This document shows, piece by piece, positions 1 to 10,010 of a stretch of DNA of 64,000 bases. The notes below the pieces were generated by a model. It was not told where the DNA came from, did not search any database, and worked only from the letters and a program-made list of their open reading frames with translations. Both the position numbers and the translations under genes were made by a program. The stretch is from the NCBI GenBank assembly GCA_016713565.1, contig JADJOX010000001.1, positions 124,001-188,000 on the forward strand. Reading direction: 5' to 3'. This DNA is from Ignavibacteriota bacterium (GTDB taxonomy: Bacteria > Bacteroidota > Ignavibacteria > Ignavibacteriales > Melioribacteraceae). The number at the start of each line of letters is the position of its first letter. Within the stretch, counting starts at the first letter, position 1.

Positions 1-111
1 TTCGAGAGCCTTATTATATCTAACTAAATAAGCGGCCAAAATAAAAGCCACTGATAGTGTAAGAAGATCAAATAATGCAAAGTAAAATTTATATTTCGGA
101 ACTTTTGTCAT
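1..111 (-). CDS. N-terminus of a probable polyprenyl-phosphate sugar transferase (partial)
   Basis: The start codon is at 109-111 on the minus strand and 37 codons run off the window edge without a stop. The visible peptide starts MTKVPKYKFYFALFDLLTLS and continues into a hydrophobic helix ending in a basic stretch (LVRYNK). This short basic start followed by an 'F-x-x-x-D-x-x-x' transmembrane helix resembles the first helix of WcaJ/WbaP-type undecaprenyl-phosphate sugar phosphotransferases, which attach the first sugar to the lipid carrier. It lies downstream of the carbamoyltransferase and SxtJ genes on the same strand, which fits a polysaccharide operon. The catalytic domain is outside the window, so the family call is an inference from one helix; another polytopic membrane protein is possible. 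Confidence 0.5.
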   Translation of the reverse strand, partial: MTKVPKYKFYFALFDLLTLSVAFILAAYLVRYNKALE

Positions 112-269
112 ATTAAATATTCTTTCATTATGCTATAAATATAATTATTTTAATCAAATAATTAAATGCATTTGTTATTTTTTGTCAAAATAAAATACAT
201 ATGTCAAATAAATGAAAAATTTGAAAAATTATTTGATTAATCTCACAGTTTTTCTCAGAAACTAACAAA

Positions 270-698
270 TTAGAACATTTTCTCAAGATTTTTGTAAGAG
301 GAGTTTTTTAAGATCCAAAATGAAGTAGTATTTTTTTTATTTGATATATTTAATATATCTTTGCCTAAAATTTTCATTGTATATCCAATTGGAGTTATTA
401 TAAGGAAAAAAAGAATTGTTAGAATAATTCTGGAAACAAACCAGCCGAGGACCAAGGCTAAAATCATCCAATATTTATAAATAATAGACAATTTTTTGGG
501 TAAAAGAATCCCGAAAATTGTTAGATACAGCCCGATTAGAATAAAAAATATTGAATGAATCTGGATAGAATTTTTCCAAATAAAAACTAATCCAATCGCA
601 AGAAATATTAGACCTATTGTTAATCCGAATTTCTTTAACGATCTTTCACTAAAATCTATTTGATCAAGTTCGTATTTTGTGTCATTAATCAAGCTCAT
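270..698 (-). CDS. SxtJ-family small membrane protein
   Basis: This 142-residue protein has a charged N-terminus (about 1-25) and then three or four hydrophobic helices at about 25-42, 47-65, 75-90 and 90-108. The C-terminal tail is basic and polar. The size, helix pattern and position directly behind a NodU-type carbamoyltransferase match SxtJ-family proteins, which are regularly found next to such carbamoyltransferases but have no established reaction. Its start overlaps the end of the upstream carbamoyltransferase gene by 14 bases, so the two are probably co-translated. A membrane anchor or partner for the carbamoyltransferase is a guess. Confidence 0.7.
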   Translation of the reverse strand: MSLINDTKYELDQIDFSERSLKKFGLTIGLIFLAIGLVFIWKNSIQIHSIFFILIGLYLTIFGILLPKKLSIIYKYWMILALVLGWFVSRIILTILFFLIITPIGYTMKILGKDILNISNKKNTTSFWILKNSSYKNLEKMF

Positions 699-2499
699 AT
701 TTATCTTTCCAATTTATGGTGTCAATAAATTCGGGTTGATTTTTCTTATCAAGAATAAAATTACCCATTACCAGATAATCCATTTCGGTACGCATAAAAC
801 ATTTATAAGCATCAAGCGGTGATTCTACAATTGGTTCTCCTCTTACATTAAATGACGTATTTATTATAACCGGGCATCCGGTTTTATCAAAGAACTTTTT
901 TATCAGTTGATGATATCTGGGATTGTCTTCTTTATTTACGGATTGTATTCTTGCCGAATAATCTATATGAGTAACCGCAGGAACTTCCGATCTTACAATA
1001 TTTAATTTATCAATACCGAATAATTTCTGTTCGGCTTCAGTCATCAAATTTTGCTTTTCTTTTTTAACGTCTGCAACTAAAAGCATATAAGGACTTTCTC
1101 TATCGATTTCAAACCAATTACTTATTTCTTCAGCAAGAACCGATGGGGCAAATGGTCTAAAACTTTCTCTGTATTTAATTTTCAAATTCATGATTTTCTG
1201 CATTTTAGAAGAACGCGCGTCGCCAATTATTGATCTGTTTCCTAGTGCGCGCGGTCCAAATTCCATTTTCCCTTGAAACCATCCAACGACTTTTTCATCA
1301 ATTAAATACTGACTTGTATAATCAAATAAAATATCATCCGTTACTTTTTCATGAGGAATTTTTTGTTTATTCAAGAATAATTGAATTTCATCATTTGAAT
1401 ATTCAGTGCCGAAATATGAACCGCCTTGAATTGATCGGGTAGATTTTATCTTAGGATTTTTTAGATAATCATGATAAACCATTAATGCAGAGCCTAAAGC
1501 CCCGCCGGCATCTCCGGCCGCTGGTTGTATCCAGATATCTTCAAAAATATTTTCTCGAAGTAAAATTCCATTTGCTACGCAATTCAGGGCAACTCCGCCA
1601 GCTAAGCATAAATATTTTTCATTTGTAATTTTCTTTACGTGTCTTGCCATCCTTAGCATAATTTCTTCAGTTACAACTTGAACTGATTTTGCCAAATCCA
1701 TTTCACGCTGGGTAAGTGTTGATTCTGCTTTTCGTTCAGGACCATCAAACAATTCGGCAAATTTTTTATTTGTCATTCTAAGTCCTGTTGGATAATCAAA
1801 ATAATCCATATTCATTGTGAAAGAACCGTCTTCCTTCAAATCAATTAAATGATCATAAATTTTCTGGACATATTTAGGTTCACCGTAAGGTGCTAATCCC
1901 ATTACTTTATACTCGCCGGAATTGACTTTAAAACCTGTGAAATATGTGAATGCCGAATACAATAGTCCAATTGAATGGGGGAAATGCTGTTCCGCTAAAA
2001 TTTCTATTTTATTCTCATTTCCAATTCCAAAGGATGAAGTTGCCCATTCGCCAACGCCGTCAATCGTTAAAAATGCGGAGTGTGAAAATGGTGAAGGAAA
2101 AAATGCAGACGCTGCGTGTGATTCGTGATGTTCTGGAAAAAGAATTTTTCCTTCATAATTTAATTCTTTTTTTATTAAATCTGGAATCCAAAGTTTTTGT
2201 TTTAACCATAACGGCATCGCGGTTATGAATGATTCCAAACCTTTACCAGGAAACGCCAAATAGGTTTCCAGAAGTCTGTTGAATTTTAAAAGCGGCTTGT
2301 CGTAAAATGCCACAAAATCCAATTGATTGCTTTTAATATCAGCCGATTTTAAGCAAAATTCGATAGCGTGTTTCGGGAAATTATAATCGTGTTTTTTGCG
2401 CGTAAATCTTTCTTCCTGCGCAGCTGCAACAATTTTCCCATCTTGAATTAAACAAGCGGCTGAATCATGATAATATGCTGAAATACCTAGAATATACAT
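685..2499 (-). CDS. NodU/CmcH-family carbamoyltransferase
   Basis: This 604-residue protein is full length for the family. It opens with the signature ILGISAYYHDSAACL (3-17), then EERFTRKKHD, and has HHESHAASAF at 124-133, the conserved metal/carbamoyl-adenylate motif. LAGGVALNCVANG lies at 299-311. The C-terminal domain carries GWFQGKMEFGPRALGNRSI at 406-424. Members transfer a carbamoyl group from carbamoyl phosphate, via carbamoyl-adenylate, to a hydroxyl of a sugar or natural product. Next to glycosyltransferases and the SxtJ-type gene, the likely target is a sugar of a surface polysaccharide. It is cytoplasmic, with no signal peptide. It lies 41 bases downstream of the GT2 gene on the same strand. 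The acceptor cannot be deduced from sequence. Confidence 0.92.
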   Translation of the reverse strand: MYILGISAYYHDSAACLIQDGKIVAAAQEERFTRKKHDYNFPKHAIEFCLKSADIKSNQLDFVAFYDKPLLKFNRLLETYLAFPGKGLESFITAMPLWLKQKLWIPDLIKKELNYEGKILFPEHHESHAASAFFPSPFSHSAFLTIDGVGEWATSSFGIGNENKIEILAEQHFPHSIGLLYSAFTYFTGFKVNSGEYKVMGLAPYGEPKYVQKIYDHLIDLKEDGSFTMNMDYFDYPTGLRMTNKKFAELFDGPERKAESTLTQREMDLAKSVQVVTEEIMLRMARHVKKITNEKYLCLAGGVALNCVANGILLRENIFEDIWIQPAAGDAGGALGSALMVYHDYLKNPKIKSTRSIQGGSYFGTEYSNDEIQLFLNKQKIPHEKVTDDILFDYTSQYLIDEKVVGWFQGKMEFGPRALGNRSIIGDARSSKMQKIMNLKIKYRESFRPFAPSVLAEEISNWFEIDRESPYMLLVADVKKEKQNLMTEAEQKLFGIDKLNIVRSEVPAVTHIDYSARIQSVNKEDNPRYHQLIKKFFDKTGCPVIINTSFNVRGEPIVESPLDAYKCFMRTEMDYLVMGNFILDKKNQPEFIDTINWKDKYELD

Positions 2500-2540
2500 G
2501 ACGGAAAGATAAGAAGTAAAATATTAAGAGGAAATATTTC

Positions 2541-3509
2541 TTATTCTTTTACTTCATTTTTTGGAAAAGAATAAACATCTTCTATAATATAATCTTTAAT
2601 GTCTTTTGCGTGCGTGAAAATTATTAGTTCACCAACAAGACCTATTGCAAATGCCAATATTCCAAATACAATTAAGAGAATACTTACTAGTACAATTGGT
2701 CTGTCCGCAAGCGGAACATCAAAAAATATTCTTTGAATGAAAAGTATAAATCCTAACAACAAACCTAAACTAAAAATAATTAAACCGGATGAACCGAAAA
2801 ACCTAATAGGTTTTTTTGTGAATTTAATTAAGAAGAATAACGATAAAAGCTCCAAAGCTCTTTGTACATAACTTTGAAGAGGGTATAATTTTTGCCTATA
2901 ATCTACTTTATGCTGTTTAACTTTAATTTCTTTTACTTTATAGCCTAATCTCCAAGCCCACAATGGCAAAAACCTGTCTTGGTCGCCATACATATAAATA
3001 TTTTCAAGAATTTCTCTTTTAAATAATCTTACATTACACTTTAAATCATGGAAATGAATTCCAACAAACGATTTGACTATTTTATTAAAGACTTTTGACT
3101 GTAAATTATTAAGAAAACTATCTATTCTCGGATATCTCCATCCAACTACCATATCACAATCATTAATATTGTTTACCATATTTGGAATTTCTTCAGCTTC
3201 AACTTGCTGAAAAGAAGGAAGCGTAATTATTAAATTGCCTTCGGAGGCCTCGAATCCGGCTTGCAGAGAAGTTGCGTCTCCAAACCATCTTCCTAATTTG
3301 ACTATTTTAATATTATGATTTTTTTCTCTTAAGAATTTTACTTCATTCAGAACGCCCGGCATATTTCCGTCTATAACAAAAATAATTTCATAACTGAGAT
3401 TTGTCTTATCTAAATTTTCTTTGTAGGTCTCAAATAGCGGCTTAATGTTATCAAATTCATATTTTTGATAATAAATTATAATTGCCGAAAGATCAAATTT
3501 TTTGTTCAT
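2541..3509 (-). CDS. GT2-like glycosyltransferase with atypical metal site, C-terminal membrane anchor
   Basis: This 322-residue protein has a GT-A domain (about 5-230) and two C-terminal membrane helices (about 240-262 and 272-298), as in GtrB/ArnC/dolichol-phosphate-mannose-synthase-like enzymes that charge a polyprenyl phosphate with a sugar. The nucleotide-binding start (DLSAIIIYYQKYEFDNI) and the 'GDATSLQAGFEASEGN' segment are recognisable. However, the expected DXD segment (MDGDLQNDP in the neighbour gene) reads LPSFQQVEAEEI here, so the metal-binding aspartates are missing. It is adjacent to the canonical paralogue (10-base gap) and probably shares its operon. It may be a divergent enzyme, or an inactive or regulatory partner of that paralogue. 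Confidence 0.8.
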   Translation of the reverse strand: MNKKFDLSAIIIYYQKYEFDNIKPLFETYKENLDKTNLSYEIIFVIDGNMPGVLNEVKFLREKNHNIKIVKLGRWFGDATSLQAGFEASEGNLIITLPSFQQVEAEEIPNMVNNINDCDMVVGWRYPRIDSFLNNLQSKVFNKIVKSFVGIHFHDLKCNVRLFKREILENIYMYGDQDRFLPLWAWRLGYKVKEIKVKQHKVDYRQKLYPLQSYVQRALELLSLFFLIKFTKKPIRFFGSSGLIIFSLGLLLGFILFIQRIFFDVPLADRPIVLVSILLIVFGILAFAIGLVGELIIFTHAKDIKDYIIEDVYSFPKNEVKE

Positions 3510-3519
3510 TAAAACTCCG

Positions 3520-4455
3520 TTAAAAAGCTTTGCTGATTTTAAGCTTATACATTTTTTCTATTTTTAAATTTCCGCTCTTGTAAATTAAATGACAAATAAT
3601 TCCAAGAAATGTAAGTGTGAATGATAAAATTCCGAATAAAGCGGTTGATCCTAAAAGTACAACTAATGGAAAGCCCGGATGAAGCAGCCAAACTGAAAAT
3701 GTTAAAATCAAAAAGATGATAAACAGTAAACCCGAAATTAGAGCCGCAGTGCCGAAACCGAATAGAGGTTTGTTGAAGGAAGAAAAAACTGTTTTCAACG
3801 CAATCAGATCTAATATTACTTTGTATATTCTTGAAAGTCCATATTTGGATGATCCGAATTTTCTTGCATGATGCTTTACGGGAATTTGCGTAAATGAAGC
3901 ACCTGTCAACGCATTTATAACCGGAAGCAATCTATGCATTTCCGAATACATGGGAAATTTGTTTATCGTTTCCGCTTTATATGAGCGGATTGCGCATCCA
4001 TTGTCTTTTACCGGAATTCCGGTTACGTTTCTTACTAATGAATTAGCAATTTTTGAAGGGAGTAATCTCGTAAACTGACTGTCTTGTCTATGTTCCCGCC
4101 AGCCTAGACATATGTCATTTCCTTCGCCTAGTTTTTCCATCATTCTGCCGATATCCGATGGATCATTTTGGAGATCGCCATCCATAGTTACAATATATTT
4201 ACCAACAGCATTTTGAAACCCTGCATGTAAGCCTGTTGTTTGTCCGTAATTTTTCTTAAGCTTAACGACTTTTAATCGAGGATCACTTTTTGCAATTTCC
4301 AACATTTTATTTAAGGTATTATCCTTGCTTCCATCGTCAACTAAAATCAGTTCGTAGCTATAGGTAAGTTTAGCCATTGACTCAGTTACAGCATCATAAA
4401 GAGGCTTAATAGAATCTTCTTCGTTATAAAAGGGAATTACAATTGATAAATCCAT
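3520..4455 (-). CDS. GtrB/DPM1-like family 2 glycosyltransferase
   Basis: This 311-residue protein has a canonical GT-A domain: SIVIPFYNEEDSI (4-16), LILVDDGSKDNT (36-47) and the DXD region MDGDLQNDP (91-99). Two C-terminal helices (about 233-258 and 265-293) follow. This is the layout of polyprenyl-phosphate glycosyltransferases such as GtrB, ArnC and bacterial DPM synthases, which transfer a sugar from a nucleotide donor to a lipid phosphate on the cytoplasmic face. It appears to be the first gene of a minus-strand run continuing with the atypical GT2, carbamoyltransferase and SxtJ-like genes. The 237 bases upstream of it are AT-rich and hold no gene; they presumably contain the promoter, though I see no clear consensus. 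Confidence 0.88.
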   Translation of the reverse strand: MDLSIVIPFYNEEDSIKPLYDAVTESMAKLTYSYELILVDDGSKDNTLNKMLEIAKSDPRLKVVKLKKNYGQTTGLHAGFQNAVGKYIVTMDGDLQNDPSDIGRMMEKLGEGNDICLGWREHRQDSQFTRLLPSKIANSLVRNVTGIPVKDNGCAIRSYKAETINKFPMYSEMHRLLPVINALTGASFTQIPVKHHARKFGSSKYGLSRIYKVILDLIALKTVFSSFNKPLFGFGTAALISGLLFIIFLILTFSVWLLHPGFPLVVLLGSTALFGILSFTLTFLGIICHLIYKSGNLKIEKMYKLKISKAF

Positions 4456-4692
4456 TGGGTCTAAATTTATTTAAAAAATTAGAATTTCATAAACCATACC
4501 AAAAAAATAGCAATATTTGGCTCAAAAAAATACATAAACTTGAAAATAAAGTTTCGTTTTAAAACTAATTGCTGATTTTTATCAAAATGAGATTTCTGAT
4601 AGGGTATTATCGGTTAATTTATTGTTTTGTTAACTTATAAATTTTTAATGAAGTTTATTCATCCATAATTACAAATTCCCAGTTTTCACAAC

Positions 4693-5986
4693 CTATTTAA
4701 TCAGATTCATTTTTTTAACTTGAGAGAATTTGCCGTCAATGTTCAATTGGTAAATATATGTACCGCTGGCAAGTCTGGAGCCATCGATATCTATTTCATG
4801 TATTCCGCCGCTTAATTCTTCATCCAATACAGCCAATACTTTCTCTCCCAATATATTATATACATCCAACTTTACCACTCCGGTTTCCTTCATCTTCACT
4901 TGTACCTTGGTACTCGGGTTAAACGGATTTGGATAATTCTGACTTATTCCATATTCTGCCGGTATTACTTCTTCTTCTCCCTCGTCTACTGCCGATGAAC
5001 TGTTTGCTCCGTATATCTCCGCTTCCCATACATTGGACCATTGTCCCGGATTATTTTTTGTCCCTATTATTTCCAACTCTACATATCTTCCCAATACTTC
5101 CTCTCCTATTATTGTCTCACTCCATTCCGTACTATCCGATTCCTTTGAACTTACTATTTCTTCCCAATTCTTCTTATCCTTGGATACCTTTACATTATAT
5201 GTATATGTTCTACCTTTATCATAGTAAAAAAATGAAAATCTTGTCCTTTTTATCTTTTTCTCTTCCCCTAAATCTAATATCAATGTTGAAGGTATTGTCT
5301 GTGTTGCCCATCTTCCATTTCCTTCTCCATCATTTTTCCTTTTCCATCTATTACTCCTCTAGGTGTTGTATTGGTATCTGTTGTTGAACTTGCCTCTACT
5401 CCAATTATTGTCAATTTCTCTTCTTTCGTTTCTGTACTTTCAAATTGTACGCTTGTGTGGCTTTCCGGATTGGTGATATTCTCAAAGTTTTTCCCCGTTA
5501 TTATTGTACTTACTGTGCCTTCAAAATCCCACTTTATTCCCAGCAAACTAACTTTGCTTATGTCTATTTTCCCTCTAATACAAATCTTCCTACTAATGTC
5601 TTTTTAGATATTACATCGTTGCCGATAAACGATACGAATGTCAATTCCGCTGTTCCGTCTATGTTCTCTATGCCTACGTATAGATCCGGTGTGTTCAATA
5701 GTTCTGAGCTTCCTTCAACATAACTCAGTTTTAAGCTTGATAATTCTAATTCTTGGTTTATGCTTAACGCGCACTGATAGCTTGTAAGTTCAAATGATTC
5801 TCCTACATTCTCTATATATACTTCCGCACTTACTTTATCTATCCCTTCTATTTTTATATCTTCTATACTCATCTTATATCTTACTTGGCCTATAAGAATT
5901 GAAGAATAGAACAATATACTTAAAACACTAAATAAATAAAATTTTAGTTTTTTATTTTCATAAAAATTGGTAAGTTTGTACCGCAT
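4693..5986 (-). pseudogene. Secreted cohesin-like/discoidin protein with T9SS sorting domain, split by two frameshifts
   Basis: Three overlapping reading frames make one protein if one base is added at two sites: the T4 run at 5567-5570 and the T5 run at 5333-5337 (plus-strand view). The reconstructed protein has a signal peptide (FYLFSVLSILFYSSILIGQ), then a cohesin-like beta domain (about 5560-5870), then an F5/8 type C (discoidin)-like domain whose GVIDGKGKNDGEGNGRW stretch is restored only after the second correction. It ends with a T9SS type A sorting domain (ISQNYPNPFNPSTKV, then SGTYIYQL, ending KKMNLIK). I chose the ATG at 5984-5986 because the longer version runs into a hairpin. Codons after the signal peptide mostly end in A (ATA, GTA, GGA, AGA), unlike neighbouring genes. 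It is probably an exported glycan-binding protein. Both lesions are single-base losses in short homopolymers, so sequencing error is as likely as true inactivation. Confidence 0.75.
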
Positions 5987-6357
5987 TACAAATACTCCCA
6001 TTCCTTTTGTTAATGCATTTAGGGCTAACAAGTTGCCGCTTGTTAGCCTTTCTTATTTATACGCTTTTACATCCAGTTTTCCTTTGAATATGAGTAGATC
6101 AATGCCAATAATGATGCCAATGTGATTAAGCTCACAAAAGTTTACAATTAGTGTTGAAAATCAATTTGACGTTTTTAATGTATCAAATTGTTAGTTTTTA
6201 TTAGAACAAATGATATGAAAGTATTATTAATTTGGGACAAGAAATGATGATAGAAATTGAGATTTAAATGCTTGAGTTGAATTATAAACTTTATACTTGA
6301 AGAATGAAATGAACTTTGGCCTAAAATTTAAAAAGTATCGATCGAATTAATTCGAAT
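5987..6357. other. Gene-free interval with one hairpin
   Basis: About 370 bases between the frameshifted cohesin-like gene and the end of the CotH gene, both on the minus strand. No ORF here looks like protein. It contains the hairpin described separately at 6023-6048 and a 12-base palindrome (CGAATTAATTCG, 6343-6354). It should carry the promoter of the cohesin-like gene on the minus strand; I could not pick out a convincing Bacteroidota-type promoter (TTTG / TAnnTTTG). Confidence 0.5.
6023..6048. other. GC-rich hairpin in an AT-rich leader
   Basis: A perfect 10-bp stem, GGCTAACAAG (6023-6032) and CTTGTTAGCC (6039-6048), with a six-base loop. On the plus strand it is followed by a T-rich stretch (TTTCTTATTT), so it could terminate a plus-strand transcript, but no plus-strand gene precedes it. 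On the minus strand it sits in the 5' leader of the cohesin-like gene, about 37 bases ahead of the chosen start. It may be a leader structure. Confidence 0.4.
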
Positions 6358-9300
6358 CTATTTAAGAAGTATCATTTTTCTAAGTTGAATAAAATCGCCT
6401 GCGGTAATTTTATAAAAATAAATTCCGCTTGACAAATTACCGGCATCGAAAATTAATTCATAATTTCCCGCATATTGTTTTTGGTTAACCAAGGTCGCTA
6501 CTTCTTTTCCAAGTATATTATAGACCTTTATGACATAGTTTTTTTTGATTTGTAGTAATATTATAACCAGTATTTGGTGCAATTGAATATCTTATTTTTG
6601 TTGTTGGATTAAATGGATTTGGATAGTTTTGAAATAATGCAAAATTGGTTGGTATTTCATTTAAATTAAAATCTAATCCTGTTAATTTTGAAAAATTAAC
6701 CTTAATTGTTCTGTTTTTGTTGCCTTAAAAGTTAATATTGAATCAACAGAAATTATAGAATCATTTTCAGACCAATATTCAAATACCCAACCGTCACTAG
6801 GTAGTGCGGTAAGACTGACATTTGTTCCTCTAAGATATCGGCCTGATCCGTTAACTTTTCCAGCTTGCGATGAGTCATAAATTGCGTTTATAAAATAAAC
6901 TTCATTTCCATTTTGATTTATAATAATGCTTTTGGATATAAAAGCATTTTTGAATGTAATTTTTGCATTCCTGTTTAAAGAATCTTGATTACTTGAACAA
7001 AATATCTTCAGTGTAGTACCACTTTCAATGGAATCTTTATCAATAATAAGCCAAGTAGTATCCGCAAAAATTTTCCAATTAGAATTTGTGTTAATATTAA
7101 CATAAATAGAAATGCTATCTGAAGGAATATTAATTGAATCATTTAAAATATTATTAAATGACAAGAAAATTGAATTTCTCTTTCCCGGTGTACCTAAAAT
7201 GCTGTGTGAGGACTGCCAGTTTTCACCAATAGAATTATCAAGATCAGGGTGTTTTAACTCCAAAGTTGTCCCGCTGCCATCTGGTTCAACAGGCCAAGGG
7301 AATTTATCATCAAATCTTACACTATCTATCAATCTTAGATTATTGTCAAATAAACGTAAATTCTCACCACTTCCTGAAAATCCAAATCCTAAATTACCAA
7401 TTGAATTTGTAACACTGGGGAAAAGAGATGAAAATTTTGCTGAATCATTTACCAGAACCAAGAAGTTATCAGGTCTTAATATTGTCTCAGAAGGAATAAT
7501 GAATGAATGATCATTATCTTCATCTTTAAATATCCAATTTGAAATATCTACAGAATCATTTGAGTTATTATAAATTTCAACCCAATCATCTGAATCAAAA
7601 TCAATATTTGATTTATAGTTTATCTCATTAATTATAATATTAGGTATTTCTGTTGGTTCAATAATTTTAAAATTTGCAATGATATTATTAGAATCAGTCG
7701 GAACATATGTAATTTCTCTATTGGAAGAAGTAACACTACCACTCCAACCAATAAATTCATATCCTGGATTCGGTAATGCTATAAGTTTTATAGGTATTCC
7801 AGTAAAATATTCACCAGTCCAATTATTTGAATCAATTTTTAATGTGTTTATTTGTACAAAACCAGCTTCATTATTTGGAAAATTCAAGTTTAATGTTGTA
7901 ACTCCATTTAAACCGAACTGATCAATAAAATGCTGGTTCATATATTGAAGGCGATTATTCGCAAAATTCCTTAATACATCAACTTCTTCGTTCCATTTTA
8001 CAATATTATTTGGAGCTCCCCAACGTGAAATATGTCGTGGCATTTCATTTTCAATAACATGTTTAATTGAATCAATGATTGGAATTACTACTTCCGGTTT
8101 AAAAATCGAATTATGAAAATCCGCATATCTGTTGATGAACTTATTTTTAAATTCAATATTATTAATTAAACCATTAAAGATAACTGATGGATAATTGTTT
8201 TCATTTGTTATTTTATTAAACATATTTGTTGTTAAATGTGAAGCACTAAAACCAAAAGCAATATCAGTATCAAATAATATCCATCTCCATTTGCCAGTAT
8301 TTTGAGAACGCCAAAACTTCATATTGTTGGGAAACCAATCACCATTTGAAAAGTACATTTCAGAAATCATATATGTGATATAATTATCAATATCCATTTG
8401 TGATTCAATGTACTTGTAGCTAGTTGTATCTCTAAGATCATTTGCAGCTATGAAATTATACATATTTCTATAATGGGTTGAGCTACCTTGAACAACCGTG
8501 TATTTATATTCCAAAATATCTAGTGAATCATTATTTACATTATTGTGTTTAGAAATATAATTATTATTGTTCCTTTCTCTAATATTATGAATTCCCCAAT
8601 ATTGGCCATTGATAAAAACAATCGCTGGTCTGTATGCCATAGTTTCCATATCTAAATTTTTAACCAATGTATGCATCATACCATCTCTCATCATAGTTTT
8701 GGAATTATCATTTCCAGAACTTCTTAATACGATTGCATCGTATTCACTAAATTTTAGATTTGGGAATATTTTATATTTTATATTATTTGTTCCATAATTA
8801 TTTGTATTTATTTCTAATGACTTTTGAGGTAAAATTCTTGTACAACCACCATGTATTTGAACTCCGGCATCAATACTAAATCCTAAAGTTTCATCAGTTT
8901 CATAAAATTCAAGATGCGTTGGTCTTTCCCAATCTTGGTTCCAATTAGCTGTATCACCACAACTTCCTTTTTTACCATTATTACCCTTAACATAAATACC
9001 AATTTCGTTATCAAAAAAGTTAGCTGGATTTGTAGAAAGTGAAATAACAGGGAGATTTGTATTTTCATTTATAAAATAAGAGTGAGTAATTATTTTACTT
9101 GGCAATAATCCTTTCTCGAAAGTAATTGCTCTTAATACTTTTGTACTTGAAATAATAACTGGATTTGTATACTTAAATGATGTTTCTGATGGTTCTGAAC
9201 CATCTAGTGTATAATAGATTTCTGCGCTATCTCTTGATGTTGATAATATCACTTCGATTTCACTATTGTAAAATCCGCCGTCACTGGAAAAAACAGGTTC

Positions 9301-9822
9301 TTCTGTTAATGCGTTATATCCAATAGTATTATTTTCATTACGCGGTGTTGGAGATGGAAAGAATAACCATTCCGTTTGGTTATTGAAATTTCTACCTAAT
9401 GAAAAATCATTTGGTATAGCTGGAAACTCAACCTGATCGATTATATATCCACTGTTATCAACTAAAAAAATTGATTCGCCTGATGAACTGATTTTAAAAT
9501 TTGTATGAAACTCATTTGTTGTTTTATTTTTATCGGAAGCAAAAACAATTATATACTGATTTGGAAATAAAGAAAAATCTGGGAATGTCCATTTGTTTAA
9601 TAAGCTAATATCATCTGATAAAGAAAAGCCGTTAAGGGAAATAATTGTGTCGTTTGGATTATATATTTCAATCCAATCCGAAAAATCACCGTCTTCATCT
9701 TGTAAAACTGAAGAGTTTGAGGACATTATTTCATTTATTACAACTGATTGAGCAAATAAACGAGTGAAGAAAAGTATAAAAAACATTAATAAAAAATTAT
9801 TTTTCATTGATTTTATTGCCAT
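6358..9822 (-). pseudogene. Secreted CotH/lamin-tail/BACON protein; T9SS sorting domain frameshifted off
   Basis: The main frame (6682-9822) encodes 1046 residues. A signal peptide (NNFLLMFFILFFTRLFAQ) is followed by a lamin-tail domain (about 26-130, VVINEIMSSN), a chitobiase-like segment (IYYTLDGSEP, about 200-215), a CotH-kinase-like domain (about 257-640), a GW-repeat-like segment (LIALPNPGYEFIGW, about 681), a second lamin-tail domain (about 725-840), a BACON domain (about 880-976) and a 'GKVNGSGRYLRG' bacterial repeat. The frame stops just before a sorting domain: FALFQNYPNPFNPTTKI is encoded in the next frame (6560-6680) and its second half (VYNILGKEVATLV to RKMILLK) in another (6358-6582). 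One added base near 6684-6695 and an indel in the T8 run at 6539-6546 would restore a single protein of about 1150 residues. CotH proteins in spores are protein kinases; in secreted T9SS proteins the role is unknown. As read, the protein would lack its export/anchoring signal. Confidence 0.8.
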
Positions 9823-10010
9823 TATTTACATAAAAATAGTATAAAAAAATCATAATTTGAAAATTGATAAAAGTATTTTCAAAAACAATATTTATAATGG
9901 GATCAGGTTGTGCTGTAAGACACTTTTAAGAAATGTTTACTTATTCTCTAAATATGGATTAATTAACCTTATAGGAGTCGAGAATTGTTTGAATTATATA
10001 TTTGTTAGAG

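Noticed and set aside
6023..6048. Integron attC site suggested by the GCTAAC...GTTAGC stem
   Set aside because: The arms do not fit the RYYYAAC/GTTRRRY core, the structure is far shorter than known attC sites, and there is no integrase or cassette array in the window.
6095..6125. Sigma-54-like TTGGCAT...TTGG on the minus strand ahead of the cohesin-like gene
   Set aside because: The -12 element has GG where GC is required, and no sigma-54 activator gene is visible.
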